Assembly: GCA_004519485.1 (NCBI GenBank)
Contig: CP038109.1
Span: 520,001 to 584,000, forward strand
DNA: 64,000 nt
Source: Nannochloropsis oceanica
Lineage: Eukaryota; Sar; Eustigmatophyceae; Eustigmatales; Monodopsidaceae
Direction: 5' to 3'
Shown here: positions 10,627 through 21,591 of the stretch, in pieces
How the letters are laid out: every line of letters starts with the position of its first letter
Position numbering within the stretch: the first letter of the stretch is position 1
The notes under the pieces: model-generated
What the model was told of the DNA's origin: nothing
What the model saw: the letters and a program-made list of their open reading frames with translations, nothing else
The model's database searches: none
Program-made: the position numbers and the translations under genes

Positions 10627-12254
10627 CGGCAGCGACAGACGACGTGTCTGTGTACGTAGATTTGTGGTGTAAGGAAAAATCGGACATACACCTATAGCCT
10701 CTGTTGCAAGTGCAAGGGAAGTGTCAGTGTAGCTATGTTTGCAGTGAGGATGTGGCCTGTGCGTTTCATCACGGACAAGGAATCTCAGCGATCGACCTCG
10801 CTTTTTCTGTAGTTTCCCAACTTTCCTAAAATTATCGCGTACAACCAATCCGCAGACAAATGCAAACGCAAGTGTTTACGCTAGCGTGCCTCCTCTTAGG
10901 ATTACACACAAGGGAAAATCTTCCGACAATAAATTGTTGCATATTCTTCCCTTACCTTTGCCGAGTTTTAAATGGCTTTGGCAGGTTTTTCACCACCACA
11001 GTCCTCGGATGGCCCATACAGGGCTATAGGTGGAAAGGGGAGGGGGAAAGAGGAGGTCAGATGGAAGGCAACTTTTACAGCGTCCGCATCACCTACCGCG
11101 GTTGACGAAACCGGAATTCGTGGAGCGATATTCTCCAAGGACAATACTCCTATACACCCGCAGGCTGTTGCGTGCCCCATTGCCATCTCGAGATACGAAG
11201 TGTTTACAGGTTTTACACCAACTCAGTCCTCGGATGGCCGGCATATAGAATCCCACCCCTAGTCTTCCTCCTCCGCCACCTCCTCTTTCTTCTCCTTCTC
11301 TCTACTCTGCTACTGCTGCTGCTGCTAATGCTGCTGCTAATGCTGCTGCTTCCTCTACCACCCATCCGTCCTCCCCTCCCTCTCCTCCCTCTCGCTCCTA
11401 TCCGGCTTGAGCGCTAGACTGGCCCATTTTTCGATCCTCTACAGACCAGGGACACTCTCACAATTCATGCTCTCGCACCCCCGCATACATACCCGCAGGA
11501 CGGAAACGGTATAATATAAGCCAGCCGCTGTCGGATCCAGCCACCTTCCCTCAAATGCTTTGTTCTCACCTTTTACCCAACTAGCGCACGGCTGAAAGGA
11601 GCAAAAGAACACGATACCAATGCCGACCAATTCCAATGAAAATAAGCTGCAGTACAGAACAGGCGGATCAACGTATGAAACGAATCAGACACATCAAAGA
11701 AAGAGGACATAATCTGAAACATTACGCTCAGCCCGGGACTCGCGGCCTTGATTCAGACGACACCACAGAGAGAGAGAAGAGCAAGGGGCAATGATCACGG
11801 GATGCTGCTCAATTCGTCGACTGCTTCTATAGATCTTCTTTTTGATATCGCTTTGTCCTCTCCACCCCTCTATTCTTTGTTCTCCTCTCTCTTCTACCGT
11901 TTTGAAAGGTATCTTTTCCTCCTCCCATCTCCTTCATTACCCTCTTCCTCTATATCTTCCTCGTCTTTTTCTTCGTCCGCTGCAAGTTGTACTAATTTCA
12001 TCACTTCAGCCTAAACCATTTAAGTTGGTGAAACTAAAATATGGAAAAAGCTGTAAAATTTATTGACTGTTTGTCTTCGTGAAATCCTCTCTTGTTAACT
12101 CTCCTTCTGACCCTCCCATCCTCCCTACCCCTTGCTTGACGCTTACATTTCTTCAAGTTGCCTATGCTTTTTGGAATTCTGTCGCACCCCCCTTTTCTAT
12201 CCGTCCCTCCCTCTCGCCGCCTCCCTCCTTCTCTCCCTCCATCCTTCTCCCACC
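10627..12254. other. Intergenic region carrying dispersed repeat copy A
   Basis: This 1.63 kb lies between the 5' end of the phosphatase gene and the 3' end of the eIF4B/W2-like gene, both on the minus strand. It contains the repeat described separately at 10961-11247, followed by pyrimidine-rich DNA with CTG/CTA triplets near 11310-11360. No gene was recognised in the remainder. Confidence 0.5.
10961..11247 (+). repeat. Dispersed repeat copy A with ~33 bp terminal direct repeats
   Basis: The segment starting ccgagtttta is clearly homologous, allowing small gaps, to the minus strand of 21406-21112. Shared blocks include aaagaggaggtca, gttgcgtgccccat, cgagatacga and gtcctcggatggc. Within this copy a ~33 bp unit (10982-11014) recurs at 11207-11239 with about three mismatches, so the element has terminal direct repeats about 225 bp apart. 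Both reading frames through the best-conserved core stay open in the two copies, but the substitutions do not single out one frame. It could be a satellite monomer remnant or an unclassified mobile element. Confidence 0.8.
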
Positions 12255-14651
12255 TTAGATATTATTCAGCTCCTCGATATCATCCTCCTCCTCCTCCTCC
12301 TCCTCCTCCGCCGTTTCTAACCACTGAAACCACGGCGTGGTCTGCACAACCGCCTTGCGCTTATTCCCTTCCTCTCTGTCATCATCTCTCCACCCTGTGA
12401 AGGCATTCTCATCCAGCACGTCTGCGCCATACAGCCCATGAAACAGCTTCTCCAACAACGGATCCCCTCCATCCTTCGGCACCTTGGGATACCCCCTTCC
12501 CTCCACAACTCTCTGCACCGCATACACCGCCTCCTTCTGATCCTCCACGTTTCCCCTCAACAAGCCCAACAACGCCATTCCATACTCCTTGCCGGCCATC
12601 CATCCCAAGCCTGCCAACGCCTCGTCCGACCCTTGCACCGACAATACCTCGCCCAACAAGGCCGAGCCCTTCACCGATGCCCCCTTCTCCTTCACGGCCG
12701 CCAGCAGCTCCTTGCCCTTGAGCCCGCCAGCCACCAAATCCTTGGCAATCAATGCTGCTTCTGCTGCTGCTGCTACCTGAGCCTCCTTTTCCCTCTTCAA
12801 CCGCAAAACCTGCTCTTCCTTCGCAGCGCGGCGGGCTTCCTCTTCTGCTTGACGCTTCGCGGCCTCTGACTCCTTCTTCAACTTCTTCTCCTCCTGCTCT
12901 GCCGCCTTCGCCGCAGCAGCTACAGCCTTGATAGCCGCGTTCGCTCCTTCCCCTCCTCTTCCTCCTCCTCCTCCTCCCCCCCCTCCTCCTCCTCCTCCTC
13001 CACCAGAAGACAACGCAGGGCTACTTCCCCTACTCCCATATGGGGGGGGGGTACGTGAGTCCCACCTTTCTTCAAACCGACGTGGCCTCGACAAATCTTC
13101 CCCCCCCGAAGGCGCGAACCGCCGCAATGGACGACGTTCCGGCACTCCGCCTCCCTCCTCTCCTCCTCCTCCTCCTCCTCCTCCTTCTCCTCCTCCTCCT
13201 CCTCCTCCTCCTCCTCCTCCTCCTCCTCCTCCTCCTCCTACCTCCCGACGTAGCTCCCCACGCTCTTCCTCCCATCCACCCCGTCGAGGATAGTCATCTC
13301 CCAACCTTCCTCCTTCCCTGCTGCCTCCATCTCGTCTAGCCCCCCCGAAACCCTCCCCATCCCTCCGCCTATAGTCATCTCCTCCCTCACGATCTCGGTC
13401 CCTCCTTCCATAGCCCCCACCGAACCCTCCCCCTCCACCACCCCGCCCTCCATCTCTTCCTCCCGCTTCCATGTCATCCTTCCTTCCATAGCCCCCACCG
13501 AACCCTCCTCCTCCACCACCCCGCCCTCCCCCCATCCCTCGGTCCATCCCTCCTCCACGTCCATTGCCCAGCTCCTTCTCTCCCCCTCCCATCCGTCTTC
13601 CTTCCTCTCTCCCTCCCTCCCCCGGCCCGTCCTCCTTCCATCTCATATTTCGGGGGGCAGGCTCAGGCGTTGGTCGTCGTCGAGGCACGGGTCGGACCGT
13701 CGCTCCCTCCCTCCCTTCCTCCTCACCCTCCGGCTTATCCCCTCCCCACCGCTGCTCCTTCTCCTTCTTCGTCTCAGCCTCTCCTCCCTCAGTCATAGAC
13801 TCGATCCCAAGAGCAGCAGCAGGAGCAGCAGGTGTGCTCTCATTCCCTCCTTCCTGAGACTCGGCAGCGGGACCTTCCCCTCCTTCCTCCACTCCCTCCT
13901 CCCCTCCCACCCTCACCTTGTCCAATTTCCGCGTCAAAATCTCCTCCTCTCTTGCCGCCGTATCAACAGGTTTGGCACCCCCAAACAAGCTATTCCCTCC
14001 TCCTCCTCCTCCTCCTCCTCCTCCCTCCCCCCCTGGACCAGCAGTACTCCTCGGCTTTAGGTTCAACCGCGGCCTCTCCGCAGGCCCATCATACCCGCGT
14101 CGAGGCGGGCCTATGTCCTCCCCCCCTCCCGCTCTTCCTCCCTGTCCCCGCCAATTCGTCGGCGTGTTGTCGTCCGCCCCACCTTCCCCTCCTTCCCTCC
14201 CTCCACCACCCATACCCTCGCGACGACGGGGCGGGGCACGATCAAAGTCGTCGTCTCCTCCTCCTCGAGTCCACGGCCCGTCATCGGCCCTTGACCTAGG
14301 CGGGCCTCGTTCATCATCCCCAAAACCTCCCCTGCGAGGTGGGCCCCGGTCATCATCTCCAAAACGTCCCCCTCCTCCTCTTTCACGAAAACCTCCACGG
14401 TCCTCGAAACCTCCCCCTGCGCCACCACCCCTTGACCAGCTTCCATCCGAATTACTGCCCCCTTCACGATCTCCACGATCGCGATCACGGAAGCCACCGC
14501 CGCCGCCTCTCCCTCCTCCGCGACGGCCTTCGCCCCGATGACCATCCTCAGACGAACGGCCAGATGGTCCGGTAGGCAGAGGGTTCCTGTCCACGGCCCC
14601 GCTCAGCTTTTGGAAGTCCCCAAGGGAAAGCTTGGTACCTTTTTTAGACAT
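12255..14651 (-). CDS. Gly/Arg-rich translation-factor-like protein: eIF4B-type N-terminus, eIF4G-type W2 C-terminus
   Basis: This single-exon gene encodes 798 residues from the ATG at 14651. The N-terminus MSKKGTKLSLGDFQ resembles the Lys-rich start of eIF4B, and NPLPTGPSGRSSED resembles the LPTGPR(E)RS signature of plant-type eIF4B. Residues ~34-550 are RGG/RG repeats with Asp and Tyr, expected to be disordered and RNA-binding. An Ala/Lys/Glu helical region at ~560-680 follows. The C-terminal ~110 residues read as a W2 (eIF5C, AA-box) domain: LFHGLYGADVLDENAFTGW, then AVVQTTPWFQWLETAEEE, very like the tail of metazoan eIF4G. No RRM, MIF4G or MA3 domain is visible. A cytoplasmic role in mRNA recruitment to the 43S complex is inferred. 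Long GGA/GGT runs make the length prone to repeat variation. Confidence 0.8.
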   Translation of the reverse strand: MSKKGTKLSLGDFQKLSGAVDRNPLPTGPSGRSSEDGHRGEGRRGGGRGGGGGFRDRDRGDREGGSNSDGSWSRGGGAGGGFEDRGGFRERGGGGRFGDDDRGPPRRGGFGDDERGPPRSRADDGPWTRGGGDDDFDRAPPRRREGMGGGGREGGEGGADDNTPTNWRGQGGRAGGGEDIGPPRRGYDGPAERPRLNLKPRSTAGPGGEGGGGGGGGGGNSLFGGAKPVDTAAREEEILTRKLDKVRVGGEEGVEEGGEGPAAESQEGGNESTPAAPAAALGIESMTEGGEAETKKEKEQRWGGDKPEGEEEGREGATVRPVPRRRPTPEPAPRNMRWKEDGPGEGGREEGRRMGGGEKELGNGRGGGMDRGMGGGRGGGGGGFGGGYGRKDDMEAGGRDGGRGGGGGGFGGGYGRRDRDREGGDDYRRRDGEGFGGARRDGGSREGGRLGDDYPRRGGWEEERGELRREVGGGGGGGGGGGGGGGGGEGGGGGGGGEEGGGVPERRPLRRFAPSGGEDLSRPRRFEERWDSRTPPPYGSRGSSPALSSGGGGGGGGGGGGGGGRGGEGANAAIKAVAAAAKAAEQEEKKLKKESEAAKRQAEEEARRAAKEEQVLRLKREKEAQVAAAAEAALIAKDLVAGGLKGKELLAAVKEKGASVKGSALLGEVLSVQGSDEALAGLGWMAGKEYGMALLGLLRGNVEDQKEAVYAVQRVVEGRGYPKVPKDGGDPLLEKLFHGLYGADVLDENAFTGWRDDDREEGNKRKAVVQTTPWFQWLETAEEEEEEEEDDIEELNNI
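13158..13240. repeat. (TCC)n trinucleotide tract inside the eIF4B/W2-like CDS
   Basis: The + strand is an almost pure TCC/CCT run here, coding for polyglycine and some Glu on the minus strand. It is a likely site of in-frame length polymorphism. Confidence 0.85.
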
Positions 14652-16564
14652 GTTGCAGGTGTTGCTTGCTTGCTTGTTTGCTTTTTGTTTGTCGAAAGTT
14701 TTCGTAGAAGGAGACGAGGTGCTTGAGACCCTGCTCCTTTCAGTACTCGTGTTTTGAGGTGGGCGGCTGCGAATGTGCTGCTGCGCCTATGGGATGGTGA
14801 ACGGAGGGGATATAGGAGGGCATACACTGAGGACATCTCTTTGGAGAACCAATACGTGGTGTGGTATGGTGATCAGCCCTCATTGCTGGCTTATTACGGT
14901 GGGGCATTCGCAAATGAAGGAAGAAGCATGAGTCGCTCGAGAGCCACACACGCACCCACCAAAAAAAAGCCTGTGGGTGGATTGGAAGGCTTGGGAAGAG
15001 CATAATCATTGCGCAGTGCTGAAGATCAAATAAAACCACGAGACGAGGCACACTACCAATACAAGGATTCATTCGACCAAGCGATGTGTGCTTCACGCAA
15101 GGGGGGAATGCTGGCATAGAGACCACGAGTTTTCATCACTCCTCCAGCTACGTAGTATGGAAAAAGGCGCGAACTATTTAGTAAAAGGAAAGGTTTTCCT
15201 CCTGCACTACCTTTTATTTTATCATACCATGCCATTAATTCTTATAATTATGGCCATCAAAAGCGATACGCTAATTTAGCTTTGCGAAGGAGTCCATTGA
15301 GACGATCCTGCCGCTCGTCGGTCCATTTGCTCGCCGCCACCGAAAAAGCCACTGCGACATTCGTGCGGGTAGAGGTCATGAAAGTTAGCGCTCAAAGAAA
15401 ACATTTTGTTGGGAGGAGGAAACCTCGCGCGTCAATTCATTTTTCTTTTAAATAGCAGGCATCCATTAAAATCTGTTTATACTTTTCACAGCAGTTGGAT
15501 ACATTTGAGGTGGTTTAAGGACCGTGTGGCTTTTGAAATGGTTTTGTCTTGTCAGGCCAGTTCCACTGGAGACGAAATGACAGTCTCGCGCTATGCCACC
15601 ATCAGATGGCACTATAACACGCAAGTGTGCAATATACTCTCTGAATGAACGAGATCATCCATGAAATTGTATCATGACGGGAAAAAAATATATCACATTC
15701 GGATCTCACGCACAGCGACGATACCGTTGGAAGTTCTGGAAAGCAAGCAAGGAAAGGTCGCCAAAGAGGTCGACATTAAAAGTGCGCTATTCTGTGGCCT
15801 TTTTTTGCCGGTAAATTTCACCACCTCAAGCCATACATACCAGCATGGCTTACTGTAAATGGCGTGCATGTAGCTTTAACATGCAAAATGGGCCCAGTCG
15901 TAGCCGTTACAACAAAGTCGCACATTGAAGGCCTCTTTCGTCGTTTTACACAGCCACTGTTTTGCACACGACTCTTACCCACATGCACTGCACACGATCG
16001 ATACGACGGTGTTCTTTTTCATTCATCATATATCGTTACGCTGTGCGGTTGTGGCCGGCCCCATGGCCAGGTCTGCACTTTTTGGCCTTACCCTGATGTG
16101 TCCAGAGGAAGCCGTTGCTCTTGGCATGCTCTCCTCCTGTTAGCCGATACCATGAGTGCACGCACACGCACATCGACTTAACAGTCCGTTTTTTAAAGGC
16201 CTTGAACACTCTTGTCGGCATCATGCACAGGTCCTCCCAAGCCCTCGAGAAACGCATCAAGGGTAGCGCGTGGAGTTTCAGGATGGCGTGGGTGGGGTAT
16301 TGTTTGTTGGTGGGGATGGCTAGGGCCCAGTTACATGTCGTGCCGCCCCCGTCCCTGCCTTGTGCCTTGCCTCTGACGTAGTGTTCATATCCGCTCACTC
16401 TCAATTCATTTACATCACACCCACGCACAGGCGCAGACGAGTGTACGCTCAACTTCTTCTGAAGGAGCACCCGACACGCCCCTCCTTGCCTGGTTGCCCT
16501 CCCCCCACCAGCAAGCACACAGTCCGCTCATTCTTGTTCTCCTATCGCCCAGCACGTTCGATTC
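14652..16564. other. Divergent intergenic region, no gene recognised
   Basis: This 1.9 kb lies between the 5' ends of the eIF4B/W2-like gene (-) and the two-domain glycosyltransferase (+). Many short open frames exist on both strands (up to ~160 codons at 16036-16518, minus) but none shows a domain, conserved motif or splice support. No tRNA or snRNA was recognised. Confidence 0.45.
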
Positions 16565-19500
16565 ATGATCTCACGTGCTGGATCGCGAGTATGGTGGGGT
16601 TTCAAGGTCATAACCATGATAGCTGCGGTGCACGTGGCATTCATGGCGTCGTCGCAAATCAAATGTAAGCTGTCAGCAGGGACGGTGGGTGTTATTTTTT
16701 GGGGTGGGCATGGGATTTTGCAGCACGCTTGCACACGATTATGGGCGATACAAATACAATGATGGAGAAACTTAATGGTTCGGTGGCTATGGGCGGTATA
16801 GGGAGTGCGTGTCTGGTTTGCGCTGTCGGGTCTCGGATCATCGCAGGGGGAAGGAATTACTGCTTCCTGTGGAGAATGGGCAACACATTGCATGTATACA
16901 AGCAATTCACACCTGATCTAACCTTAGCCAAGGGTAATGGATACATCAAACATCCACTCCCTGTACATTTGAAGAATTCCGACTCACCACTCTCTCTCCC
17001 CTGGCTATTCCTCCCGCCCTTATCGCCACAGTCATGGGCCAAGACAATTTTGCGGACCAACCACCGTCAACCCCTGCCAACTTCGTTGCCTCTGAGTCCT
17101 CCTCCTCCACCACCTCCACCACCTCCTACTCCCCCCTCTCCTTATCCTCCTCCTCCTCTTTCTCACTCATCGACCGCGCCACCGAGGCCGTCCTTGGCAC
17201 AACCAAATCCTCCTCCTCTTCCCGCTCTCTCAAGTGGGCGATCTTTACCCCTCCCAAACCTTTTTCGAAGGCCCCCCACCAGCTAGTCGCTTTGCGGTCC
17301 TGGCTCGACTTGCGGATACCACCGAAGGTGTTCCTGGTAGAGGCCGACGATCTCGATCCGGGAGAACTGGCCGAGATCCGCGCTGAGTACAACGTGGAAT
17401 CGTTTCCAGGGGCGACGAACGCCAAGGGATTTTTATTGCAAAATGCTTTGTTTGAACGGGCGAGTAAGGAGCAGGATCTCGATGTGGTGGTGGTTATCAA
17501 CTCGGATATCATTTTGGGGGACGATTTTCTCGAGGCTTTACAGCACGTGGAAGCTACTTTTGATCGCTTCCTGATGGTGGGGGCGAGGTACGATAATCTG
17601 ACCCCGCAGGAGATCCCCCAGGGAGCGGACAGGGAGTGGATCAAGGCTTTTATGGAGCAGACATGGGAGGAGGGTGCGTTGCATACCTATGGAGGATCTG
17701 ACTATTTTGCATGGCGCCCAGTAGGTGACCCTGCCATGGCGGCCACTGGTGGGAGGATTCCACCGTTCACATATGGCAGAGGCAAAGCTGACAATTGGAT
17801 CATTGATGCGGCACTGAAGAATGGAGTGGTCGAGGTCATTGATGCCACTACAGCGATTTTGGCCGTGCATGTTGCCCACGGGTATGACCAACTTGAGGCG
17901 GCTGCCATGGGTGCTGCTGCTGCTGCAGTCGCAGATGGGGAGGTGGTTGTCAATGAGGAACAGGTGGAGGTTGCTGGGGAGAGTAGCAGTACCAAGCTAT
18001 CTTCTCAATTTCCTCCATCTGGAAATAATTCAGTGAAAGAGACGGAAGGGCAACGGTCCGCTCAGCCCGGAGCTGCTGTCCCTGCCTCTACTGGCACCAC
18101 CGCTCAAAAACATCGGCACACTGTCACCGTGCCAGACGCTGATCCTGCATCTGTTGTCGCAGTAAATACGACTGCTGATGCCGTCATTTCCAATCCTGCG
18201 CCTGCACCTGGGAAGTACGTGAATTATTGGTCGGCCAAAGTGGCGGGAGAACCCCAATCGGACTTGAACAAATACCTGGCTTACAACTTTGGTTCCTTCC
18301 AAAACGGCGACGGCACGCCCTTGCATGCGCCCTGGCAATTGATGCGGTGTGTGGAAGCAGATATGCGCGCTGGTGGTGGTGGTCATGGCGGTTATATTGA
18401 AAAGCCGTGCCTGAGGTACCGGACCCGCCCAGGAGCCTGCCCTTGCGAACACAGCTCAATGGTGCCCAAAACGTTGACCGATGTAGAGTCACAGGGTAAT
18501 GTAAAACTATGTGGGAAGGCACCTAAGATGCTCCGGGAGAGTTTCGGGGAAGAATTCGCTTTTGAGAATCTGATGGCGCAACAGGCCCGGGATGGGACAC
18601 TCGTTTTGATTGGTTTCAATTATGGGTATCAGGATATGTTGCTTAATATGGTGTGTCGGCTCCAGCAGTTGGAGGTGCCAAACTACGTGATTGCTGCCTT
18701 CGATGCGGAGGCCATGGCCTTCTGTCGAACGCAGGTCTTGCCTTGCTTTCCCGTGAATGCCGAAATTGCTGTCAAAGCCGAAGCAATCGTCATGGGTCAG
18801 GGGGAGGAGAAAGTCGAAGCAGCGGTGGCAGCAGCAGCAAGGCCGGAGGCGGCGGGCCATGTTAATCTACAGGCGGCCGCACATGCCTTTGGGACGAAAG
18901 GCTTTCGGGCCTTGACTAAGCTGAAGAGTCAGCAGGTGTTAAGGATTTTGGAACTGGGCTACAATGTCTTTTGGTCTGACGTGGACATCTTTTGGAAGGT
19001 AAACGTAGTTCCGGGCGTGTTGGCGGAAATGGGGGAGGGAAAGGGGAGTGTGGATATTGCGATTCAGTCGAATGCACCTCCAGAGGAGGAGGCCGAAAAT
19101 GGAAAAAGACGGATTAACTCCGGATTTTATCTTGCCAAGAGTAATCCCCAAGTGGTGGAGGCGTTTCGGCAGATTGTGGCGCACGCCCGCGAGAGTGCTT
19201 TGTCGGAACAGCCATCCTTTTACACAGTTTTGTGCGGGGATGACTTAGAATACGTGCAGGGGAAGTCGAATTGTGTCAACACGGCGATTCCAGTGAAGAC
19301 GCTGTTGCTATCCCGGGAGACGTACCCAAATGGGGCGATGGTAGAGGTGGTGAGGGGGGTGACGCCCGCGAGCGAGGATGATGTGAGGATCGTGCATTTC
19401 AATTGGCTAGAAGGGCATGATGCCAAGGTGGAGAGTTTTGTGAATGCCTCCATGTGGTTATTGCAGGAGGACGATATGACGTGCAAGACCCAGGTCGGAG

Positions 19501-19619
19501 GGAGGGAGGGAGGAAGGGGGCGGGGTATGAAGGCCGGCAAGGAGATGCCTCGTCCGACGGTTACTCTTCCGGAGGTTGTGGAGAAAACCCCACCGACGGT
19601 ATTTCTTCGTCGTAGTTAA
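16565..19619 (+). CDS. Type II membrane glycosyltransferase with two GT-A-like domains
   Basis: There are two exons, 16565-16664 and 17032-19619 (AAAT/GTAAGC donor, CCACAG acceptor, phase 1), giving 895 residues. Exon 1 is inferred. It supplies a short basic tail and one membrane helix (GFKVITMIAAVHVAFMASS), fitting a Golgi type II anchor, and it joins in frame to FMGQDNF. Without it the gene would start at the ATG at 17034 with no anchor. After a Ser-rich stem, domain 1 (~105-330) has LKWAIFTPPKPF and VVVVINSDIILGDDF, a GT-A-like Asp-x-Asp environment. Domain 2 (~525-850) matches the nucleotide-diphospho-sugar transferase family (PF03407 type): VLIGFNYGYQDMLLNM, VLRILELGYNVFWSDVDIFW with its DxD, INSGFYLAKSN and HFNWLEGHDAK. 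The sugar and acceptor are unknown. PF03407 relatives in plants add arabinose or xylose in wall glycans. Confidence 0.82.
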
Positions 19620-21591
19620 TTGAAATATTGCTGAAGGTTTGTGAGTTTGGACAAACAGAAAAATGTATGTTTACATGCATTATATCCTATAAATCTGTCG
19701 GTGACAGAGTCGGGTTTTATTTCTATGACTAGATACATGTTTGAAAAAGCTGAAAACAAAGAGCTGTGGATGCTTTCATATGCCTGCATGGTATTCCATT
19801 TTTCTCTCTTTTTTTTCTTGTCTTAATATGCATCATATCTTGCATGTTCGTATCAGGAATGAATGGTGGTAGGAAGAATATCTGGAGGGATTATGAGATG
19901 TATGAGGAATCGATGAAAAGTGTTGGCAGTGACATGAAGAAGAGAGATGGAGCAGGACCGCAATAAGTGATGTCTCTCTCTTATTTTTCGAAACAAAAAG
20001 TGTATCATTTGGGGAGAGAGAGAAAGAGGGAGAGGCTAGGGTATAAGAATAGGGGGGAGCGAAGAGGGGAGGAAAGATTGTTGGCCCCCTGTCAGAAACG
20101 TGCATACATTCAAATGCTTCATGAGTCGTGTATAATAAGCTTTGTTTTTTCTCTTCGGAAAAACAATCAGTATCATTATACTATCTCCCTACGTTTTCTA
20201 TGCGAAATATCCTAGTAGATTGGGTGGAGGGGGTGAGAGCACGAGTCCTCACAATAAAAATGTCCATTATATACATGGATACAATCACTTAAATGAAGGA
20301 AATGGCAAAGGCAATGTAGGTGGTAGTGAGAAGAGAAATGAAAGGAGGCAAATATTGGAAGGAGTTTCCCGACTTGGACGTTGGAGCGAGAGTGCAGAAA
20401 AGGGCTTGTAGACAATGAATGTCAAGTACCACCCAGAAAGAATGCGAGTTATCCTGTCAGGATCAGAAAGCTGTCGCAAGCACATCTTGTAATTTACATT
20501 TGGATTTGTTATTCGCTTGCTCGCGCCAAGCACAGCCTTGTCCCCCTGAACCTACTATTTTCTTATTTCTTGTAAAAACGTGTAATCTACTTAGTCTATT
20601 GTCTGGAAACGTGGAAAGTGTCGCAATTTAGAAACCATATTCCATTTTAACAGGTCTGGTTTGGGTAAGAGTAGCACTGACTCCACTGATTGACACTCGC
20701 ACCTCTTGCCTGCGCTCAATGCACTGGCCTGGGCAATTAAATCTTTTCCACAAGCTTCTTCCGCATGATGGGTGAGAGGGTGGAAATACTTTTTATATTA
20801 GAGAAAATGGGATGCGCTGATGTATAAATTACAAACGCAACGTGACCATTTCCTCTGTGTGGTGAAACTGTCGTAAAAATTATATCCACTCTTTAAACCA
20901 AGGGGCCACACCACGACGAAGCTGCCCGATTGACCCTTAAATCGCTCAGCGAGCACCTGCACCTTTTTTTCAAATATTTCACGAAGAGTAGTTAGAGCCA
21001 AGGGTTTTGAGTCAAACGCTTAACTCATAAAGGGTATAGGGAGCCAAAAACGACCTTTTGGCAAAGGAAGGGGACAGAAGGAGGAGGAAAAGCAGGAGGA
21101 GGAGGAGGTCACGTGCAAGCCATCCGAGGACTTCGTTGGTGTTAGACGTGTGTACAGTTCGTATCTCGGGACGGCGATGGGGCACGCAACATCCTGCGGG
21201 TTTACAGGAGTATGGTCCGTGGAGAAGCTCGTCCCCATGATCTCCGGTTTGGGACCAAACTTGGTCAACCACCGCAGGATATGCGTACACTGTTTGTGTT
21301 GCCTCCCCTGTGACCTCCTCTTTCACCCACCCCTTCCTCATGGCCCTGGGCCGTCCGGGGACTTTCATAGCTGTAAAACTTGTCAAAAGTCGCTAAAAAA
21401 ACTCGGACAAGTATTTTAAAGGAAGTCTATCGCAAAATCTCAAGCACCAAGCACCACTGTTCTTCTTATTGAGAGAGGCCACGCGCCCGCGCACACCACG
21501 CAGGAAACGCCGTATTGACTTCTTTCACACACACACACACATGCACATTTCCGTAATCTATAGGGGGCGGCCGGAGGAGGGCGCTGGAGTA
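19620..21591. other. Intergenic region carrying dispersed repeat copy B
   Basis: About 2 kb lies between the glycosyltransferase and helicase genes, both on the plus strand. The first 1.4 kb is AT-richer and featureless to my eye. Repeat copy B occupies 21112-21406. A CA run at 21529-21541 lies just before the first possible helicase ATG. Confidence 0.5.
21112..21406 (-). repeat. Dispersed repeat copy B
   Basis: The minus strand of this segment aligns end to end with 10961-11247. It opens ccgagttttttt and passes through gtgaaagaggaggtcac, cgcatatcctgcggtggttg, cccgcaggatgttgcgtgcc and cgagatacgaac, ending at gaagtcctcggatggct. The terminal direct repeats seen in copy A are present but more diverged. 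The segment ends roughly 135-185 bp before the helicase start and points away from that gene, the same arrangement copy A has relative to the phosphatase gene. Confidence 0.8.

Noticed and set aside
10961-11247. Interpretation of repeat copy A as a solo long terminal repeat
   Set aside because: The terminal direct repeats are only ~33 bp and there are no TG...CA ends, target duplication or associated element genes in view.
12928-13564. Proline-rich and arginine-rich frames overlapping the GGA/GGT tracts
   Set aside because: These are frame shadows of the Gly/Arg-rich CDS on the minus strand.
16036-16518. 160-codon minus-strand frame
   Set aside because: It has no domain or composition signal and overlaps the likely promoter of the glycosyltransferase gene.
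20798-21001. 67-codon minus-strand frame beginning MALTTLREIFEKKVQ
   Set aside because: The composition is protein-like, but there is no splice or family support and it is too short to claim alone.
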